A stretch of 64,000 nucleotides of DNA from contig JAOINB010000002.1 of the NCBI GenBank assembly GCA_028139135.1, positions 82,412 through 146,411 of the forward strand. The letters are read 5' to 3'. Positions within the stretch are counted from its first letter, which is position 1. Each line of letters starts with the position of its first letter. This document shows positions 59,856-64,000 of the stretch, piece after piece. The position numbers and the translations under genes were made by a program. This DNA comes from Betaproteobacteria bacterium. Lineage in GTDB: Bacteria > Pseudomonadota > Gammaproteobacteria > Burkholderiales > Burkholderiaceae_A. A model generated the notes under the pieces. That model made no database searches and was not told where the DNA came from. It saw only the letters and a list, made by a program, of their open reading frames with translations.

Positions 59856-61307
59856 TTAAAAACTTGGAATCTCTTTAAACTCCCTAGTGTCCTTATGAAC
59901 ATGTTTTCTGCCTTTTTCAACACACCTAGAAAGAACAGGGATAACTTTTCCAGGGTTAAAAAGGTTATTTTTATCGAAGGCAAACTTCACCGCAGAAAAT
60001 GTATTCCTCTCGTCTTCACTAAATTGAACACACATAGAACCTAACTTTTCTAAACCTACTCCATGCTCTCCAGTTATTGTGCCACCAAATTTTACACACA
60101 AATCTAAAATTTCTTCTCCAAACTTCTCAGTTTTTTCAAACTCCCCTGGTTGTGAGGAATCAAATAAAATTAAGGGATGTAGGTTACCGTCTCCTGCATG
60201 AAAAACATTGATACACCGGAGATTATAAAATCTCTCCATTCTCTCAATCTCCCGCAACATAACTCCAACTTTTTTCCGGGGTATTGTGCCATCTATACAA
60301 TAATAATCCGGAGAGATTCTCCCAGACGCAGGAAAAGCGTTCTTTCTACCCGACCAAAATAAATCTCGCTGATGATCATCAGCCGAAACACAGCACTTCG
60401 ATGCACCAAACTTTTTTAAAGTTCCTACCATTAGATCAATTTCCTCATCAACTTCTACCGCCATCCCGTCGGACTCGCAAAGGAGAATCGCCGCCGCCTC
60501 AGTATCATATCCCGCATTTACGAAATCTTCCACAGCCTGGACCATTCCTCCATCCATCATTTCTAATCCGGCGGGGACAATTCCTTCTGAAATAATGCCT
60601 GCAACTGCATTAGCAGCGTCCTCTACCTTGTTAAAAGACGCCATAATGACTTTTGCAGAGGATGGCCGAGGTAATAACCTAACGGTTATTTCAGTAATAA
60701 CTGCTAACATTCCCTCTGACCCTACCATAAGTGATAACAGGTCTAATCCTGGGAAATCGAAAGAATCCAACCCAAGATTAATAACATTACCTTCGCAGTC
60801 TATGGCGCGAACATTGACAATATTGTGCAGCGTTAAACCATACTTTAAACAATGTACTCCACCAGAGTTCTCAGCAACGTTTCCCCCAATAGAACATGCT
60901 ATTTGCGAGGAGGGATCCGGCGCATAAAAAAGATCAAATTCCCTCACTCTTTCTGATATAACTATATTTCTCACTCCAGGCTGAACAACAGCCGTTCTTT
61001 GTTCAGGATTAACGTTCAGTATTTTATTTAATCTAGATGTTGACAAAACTATTGAGCCGTCACTGGGAACAGCTCCACCAGATAAACCGGTCCCGGCTCC
61101 ACGTGTGACGACAGGAGTATCATGTTTACTGCAAATTTTAACGATGTTAATGATGTCAGCTTCCGACTCTGGAAGAAGCACCATACCAGGGATCCCAGAA
61201 TAACCTGACAAACCGTCCCGTTGATAAACTTGAATACTGGACTTATCTGTTATAATTTGGTCGATTTTCAAAAAAGCTTTTAATTCTTTTAACAAATTTT
61301 TATCCAT
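59856..61307 (-). CDS. glcD: Glycolate oxidase subunit GlcD
   Basis: VVTRGAGTGLSGGAVP, CSIGGNVAENSGGVHCLKYG, GTITGEHGVGLEK. Confidence 0.95.
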   Translation of the reverse strand: MDKNLLKELKAFLKIDQIITDKSSIQVYQRDGLSGYSGIPGMVLLPESEADIINIVKICSKHDTPVVTRGAGTGLSGGAVPSDGSIVLSTSRLNKILNVNPEQRTAVVQPGVRNIVISERVREFDLFYAPDPSSQIACSIGGNVAENSGGVHCLKYGLTLHNIVNVRAIDCEGNVINLGLDSFDFPGLDLLSLMVGSEGMLAVITEITVRLLPRPSSAKVIMASFNKVEDAANAVAGIISEGIVPAGLEMMDGGMVQAVEDFVNAGYDTEAAAILLCESDGMAVEVDEEIDLMVGTLKKFGASKCCVSADDHQRDLFWSGRKNAFPASGRISPDYYCIDGTIPRKKVGVMLREIERMERFYNLRCINVFHAGDGNLHPLILFDSSQPGEFEKTEKFGEEILDLCVKFGGTITGEHGVGLEKLGSMCVQFSEDERNTFSAVKFAFDKNNLFNPGKVIPVLSRCVEKGRKHVHKDTREFKEIPSF

Positions 61308-61325
61308 ACAAACTTACCCTGACTT

Positions 61326-61925
61326 ATGAAAAATAGATTGGACCGGATAGTGACAAAAAGCGGCGATTCCGGATTAACTAGTATAAATCCAAACAAGAGA
61401 ATTTCAAAAAACTCCTATATTGTTGTGTTTCTCGGTGATTTAGATGAACTAAATGCTTATATAGGCACTTTAAAAGCAGATTTGTTCATTTTTAATTCAA
61501 GGGAAAATTCACTGGAAGATATATACAGTTGGATTATCCGTATACAACACACTTTATTCGATATTGGGGGTGAAATTTGTTCAGAAGATATGGGAATTTT
61601 TGACGAGAAGGAAGTTGTGGTTTTAGAAGAAATTATTCACGAAATAAATCAAGATTTACCGCCTCTGAAAGAATTTGTCTTACCGGGTGGGAGTCAATTG
61701 GGAGCAAAAGCCCATGTTTCAAGGACTGTGTGCAGGAGGGCGGAAAGATCGCTACTGAATTTAATTGAAAATGACCCCGAGTACGCAAAATATAACAAAT
61801 CCGCTATGGTCGCTTACATTAACAGACTTTCCGACTTTTTTTTCGTTTTGAGTAGAAGATTGGACAGACTTTCCAAGTTTGATGAACAAACCTGGGAGAC
61901 TAGCAAAAAAAAAGACAATAAATAA
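61326..61925 (+). CDS. Cob(I)yrinic acid a,c-diamide adenosyltransferase (PduO type)
   Basis: LDRIVTKSGDSGLTS, GDLDELNAYIG, SRTVCRRAERSLL, NRLSDFFFVLSR. Confidence 0.94.
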   Translation: MKNRLDRIVTKSGDSGLTSINPNKRISKNSYIVVFLGDLDELNAYIGTLKADLFIFNSRENSLEDIYSWIIRIQHTLFDIGGEICSEDMGIFDEKEVVVLEEIIHEINQDLPPLKEFVLPGGSQLGAKAHVSRTVCRRAERSLLNLIENDPEYAKYNKSAMVAYINRLSDFFFVLSRRLDRLSKFDEQTWETSKKKDNK

Positions 61926-61937
61926 ATTTCTATTGCG

Positions 61938-63008
61938 TCAAAGCCTTGATCTCCTCTCTTTAACCGCACTAGATAAATTCTCTAAAATTCCCACTGTCTC
62001 AGACCATGATATGCATGCATCAGTAATGCTCTTACCATATTCCAATTTCGATTTGTCGGCAACACTTCCGAGATCTTGCCTACCAGCAATAATATTACTT
62101 TCAATCATTACACCAAAAACACTCTTATCCCCACAAGAAATCCTTTCACACAAGCTGTCACAAACAATATGTTGGTTTTCTGGTTGTTTGTTGGAGTTCC
62201 CGTGACTAGCATCAACCATAACTTTTGGGGACACTTCGTTCCGCTTGAGTTCCTTGACGAGTCCGGAAATAGTATCAACGTCATAATTGGGACTCTTACC
62301 GCCTCGTAAAATGACATGGCAATCGGTATTTCCCGCCGTTTTTACAATTGCCGACTGCCCCGACTTGGTTACTGACAGGAAATGGTGTGAGTGACTGGAA
62401 GCTCTAACAGCATCGACTGCAATACCAACGTTTCCTGTTGTACCGTTCTTAAACCCGACCGGGCATGATAATCCAGATGCTAACTCTCTATGTATTTGAG
62501 ATTCTGTTGTACGCGCCCCAATAGCTCCCCACGAAACAAGGTCCGCAATATATTGCGGAGAAATTACATCCAGAAATTCTACTCCCGCCGGCATTGCTAA
62601 ATTGTTTATCTCAAAAAGCAGTCGCCTTCCAACTCTAAGGCCTTTGTTGATATCAAAAGAATTATTTAAATCAGGATCATTAATCAATCCTTTCCATCCT
62701 ACCGTGGTGCGAGGTTTTTCAAAATAAACCCTCATTATAATTTCCAAGCTATCTTTGTATTTATTCCGTTCTTTCAATAACTTCTTTGCATAATCCATGG
62801 CTGCCTCGGGATCATGAATAGAACACGGGCCAACTATTAACAATAAACGATCGTCCAAACCATGAATAATTTTTCTGATATTTTCTCGAGTATTAATAAC
62901 TAACTCAGAGACTTCTGCAGTAATTGGAATCTCATCGATTATCCTTTTTGGTGCGATAACTTCCTCTATCTCCCTAATTCTTACATCATCTGTTGAATTA
63001 TCACCCAT
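61938..63008 (-). CDS. aroG: 3-deoxy-7-phosphoheptulonate synthase
   Basis: LLLIVGPCSIHDPEAAMDYAKKL, MRVYFEKPRTTVGWKGLINDP; start assigned to MGDNSTDDVRIREIEEV. Confidence 0.96.
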   Translation of the reverse strand: MGDNSTDDVRIREIEEVIAPKRIIDEIPITAEVSELVINTRENIRKIIHGLDDRLLLIVGPCSIHDPEAAMDYAKKLLKERNKYKDSLEIIMRVYFEKPRTTVGWKGLINDPDLNNSFDINKGLRVGRRLLFEINNLAMPAGVEFLDVISPQYIADLVSWGAIGARTTESQIHRELASGLSCPVGFKNGTTGNVGIAVDAVRASSHSHHFLSVTKSGQSAIVKTAGNTDCHVILRGGKSPNYDVDTISGLVKELKRNEVSPKVMVDASHGNSNKQPENQHIVCDSLCERISCGDKSVFGVMIESNIIAGRQDLGSVADKSKLEYGKSITDACISWSETVGILENLSSAVKERRSRL

Positions 63009-63013
63009 AAAAG

Positions 63014-64000
63014 CTACTCCGCAGTTCCACCAATCGTTAAGCCTTCTATCAAGATAGTGGGTTGGCCCACCCCGACAGGCACCCTCTGACCCTCCTTGCC
63101 ACAAGTCCCGACACCTGAGTCGAGTTTAAGATCTGAACCCACCATCTTTATTTTTGTCAATGCATCTGGGCCGTTTCCAATCAAAGTAGCGCCTTTTACA
63201 GGATATTTAATTTGTCCTTTCTCAACCCAATAAGCTTCTGAAGCAGAAAAAACGAATTTCCCATTAGTAATGTCTACCTGTCCTCCGCCAAAGTTTACTG
63301 CATAAATCCCTTTTTCAAGGCTCCCTAACACCTCTTCAGGATCATGTTTACCAGGAAGCATATATGTATTTGTCATTCTTGGCATTGGTAAATGAGCAAA
63401 TGACTCTCGTCGCCCATTACCGGTGACATGTGTTTTCATCAATCTTGAATTCAGCCTATCTTGCATATATCCCCTCAAAATCCCATCTTCAATTAAAATG
63501 TTATTTTGCGTAGCGTTTCCCTCATCATCGACATTCAGCGAACCTCTCCGGTTCGACATTGTTCCGTTATCAACAACAGTTACACCGGGAGCTCCAACTC
63601 TCTCTCCAATTCTGCCAGAAAAGACAGATGATTTTTTTCTATTGAAATCTCCTTCCAAACCGTGCCCCACTGCCTCATGCAACAAGATTCCAGGCCATCC
63701 GGGACCTAAAACCACAGACATTAAGCCCGCTGGAGCCGGCCTAGACTCTAAATTGACCAACGCCTGTCTAGTAGCTTCATCGACATAAGTTTCTAATGTT
63801 GAAAGAGAGAAATTATTCATCGTAAATCGACCGCCGCCGCCACTTACCCCAAATTCTTTTCTAGTTTTTTGCTCTGCTACTGCTGTGACAGAAAGCCGCA
63901 CGAGAGGCCTCAAATCTGTAATCAGACCTTTATCAGTTACAATCACAACAATACTAAAACTGCCCGAAATTGAGGCAATAACTTGAGAGATCCTAGGATC
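63014..64000 (-). CDS. tldD: Metalloprotease TldD, truncated at the N-terminus by the window edge
   Basis: [32 protein letters not shown]; frame remains open to window end. Confidence 0.96.
   Translation of the reverse strand, partial: DPRISQVIASISGSFSIVVIVTDKGLITDLRPLVRLSVTAVAEQKTRKEFGVSGGGGRFTMNNFSLSTLETYVDEATRQALVNLESRPAPAGLMSVVLGPGWPGILLHEAVGHGLEGDFNRKKSSVFSGRIGERVGAPGVTVVDNGTMSNRRGSLNVDDEGNATQNNILIEDGILRGYMQDRLNSRLMKTHVTGNGRRESFAHLPMPRMTNTYMLPGKHDPEEVLGSLEKGIYAVNFGGGQVDITNGKFVFSASEAYWVEKGQIKYPVKGATLIGNGPDALTKIKMVGSDLKLDSGVGTCGKEGQRVPVGVGQPTILIEGLTIGGTAE

Noticed and set aside
63009-63104. N-terminal extension of AroG reaching into tldD
   Set aside because: Translation of the tldD 3' end; AroG homology begins near MGDNSTDDVRIREIEEV
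1-64000. CRISPR arrays, transposons, prophage, rRNA
   Set aside because: No repeat-spacer arrays, transposase/integrase cassettes (XerD is a housekeeping type), phage genes or rRNA sequence recognised

Overview
AT-rich bacterial chromosome window. About 0-15.4 kb is the right-hand part of a purple-bacterial photosynthesis gene cluster: bchP (partial), tspO, then on the minus strand crtE-crtF-bchC-bchX-bchY-bchZ-pufB-orf79-pufA-pufL-pufM-azurin, with bchO, bchD and bchI to the right. About 15.4-64 kb is dense, largely syntenic housekeeping DNA: ChaN/LON genes, apaG, an AttEFGH-like exporter cluster, a SoxYZ/metallohydrolase pair, tRNA-Ile(CAT), rpoD-dnaG-rpsU, tsaD, plsY, xerD, queG, tsaE-amiC-mutL-miaA, purM, hda-pcnB-dgk-panC, sucCD-recX-recA, nrdR-rib-nusB-thiL-pgpA, ctaA, tyrS, anmK, glcDE, aroG and tldD. 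The gene neighbourhoods (recA-recX-sucC-sucD, purM|hda-HAD-pcnB-dgk-panC, tldD-aroG, lysine-rich RpoD) suggest a streamlined, AT-rich betaproteobacterium-like aerobic anoxygenic phototroph (inference). The most interesting signals are in the puf region: an azurin gene where pufC or pufX usually sits, a small membrane-protein ORF inserted between pufB and pufA, a GC-rich structured leader ORF overlapping the pufB start (pufK-like), three hairpin sites, and perfect PpsR/CrtJ-type TGT-N12-ACA palindromes at bchC and at the crtE/bchO divergent promoters. No CRISPR arrays, transposases or prophage were seen.
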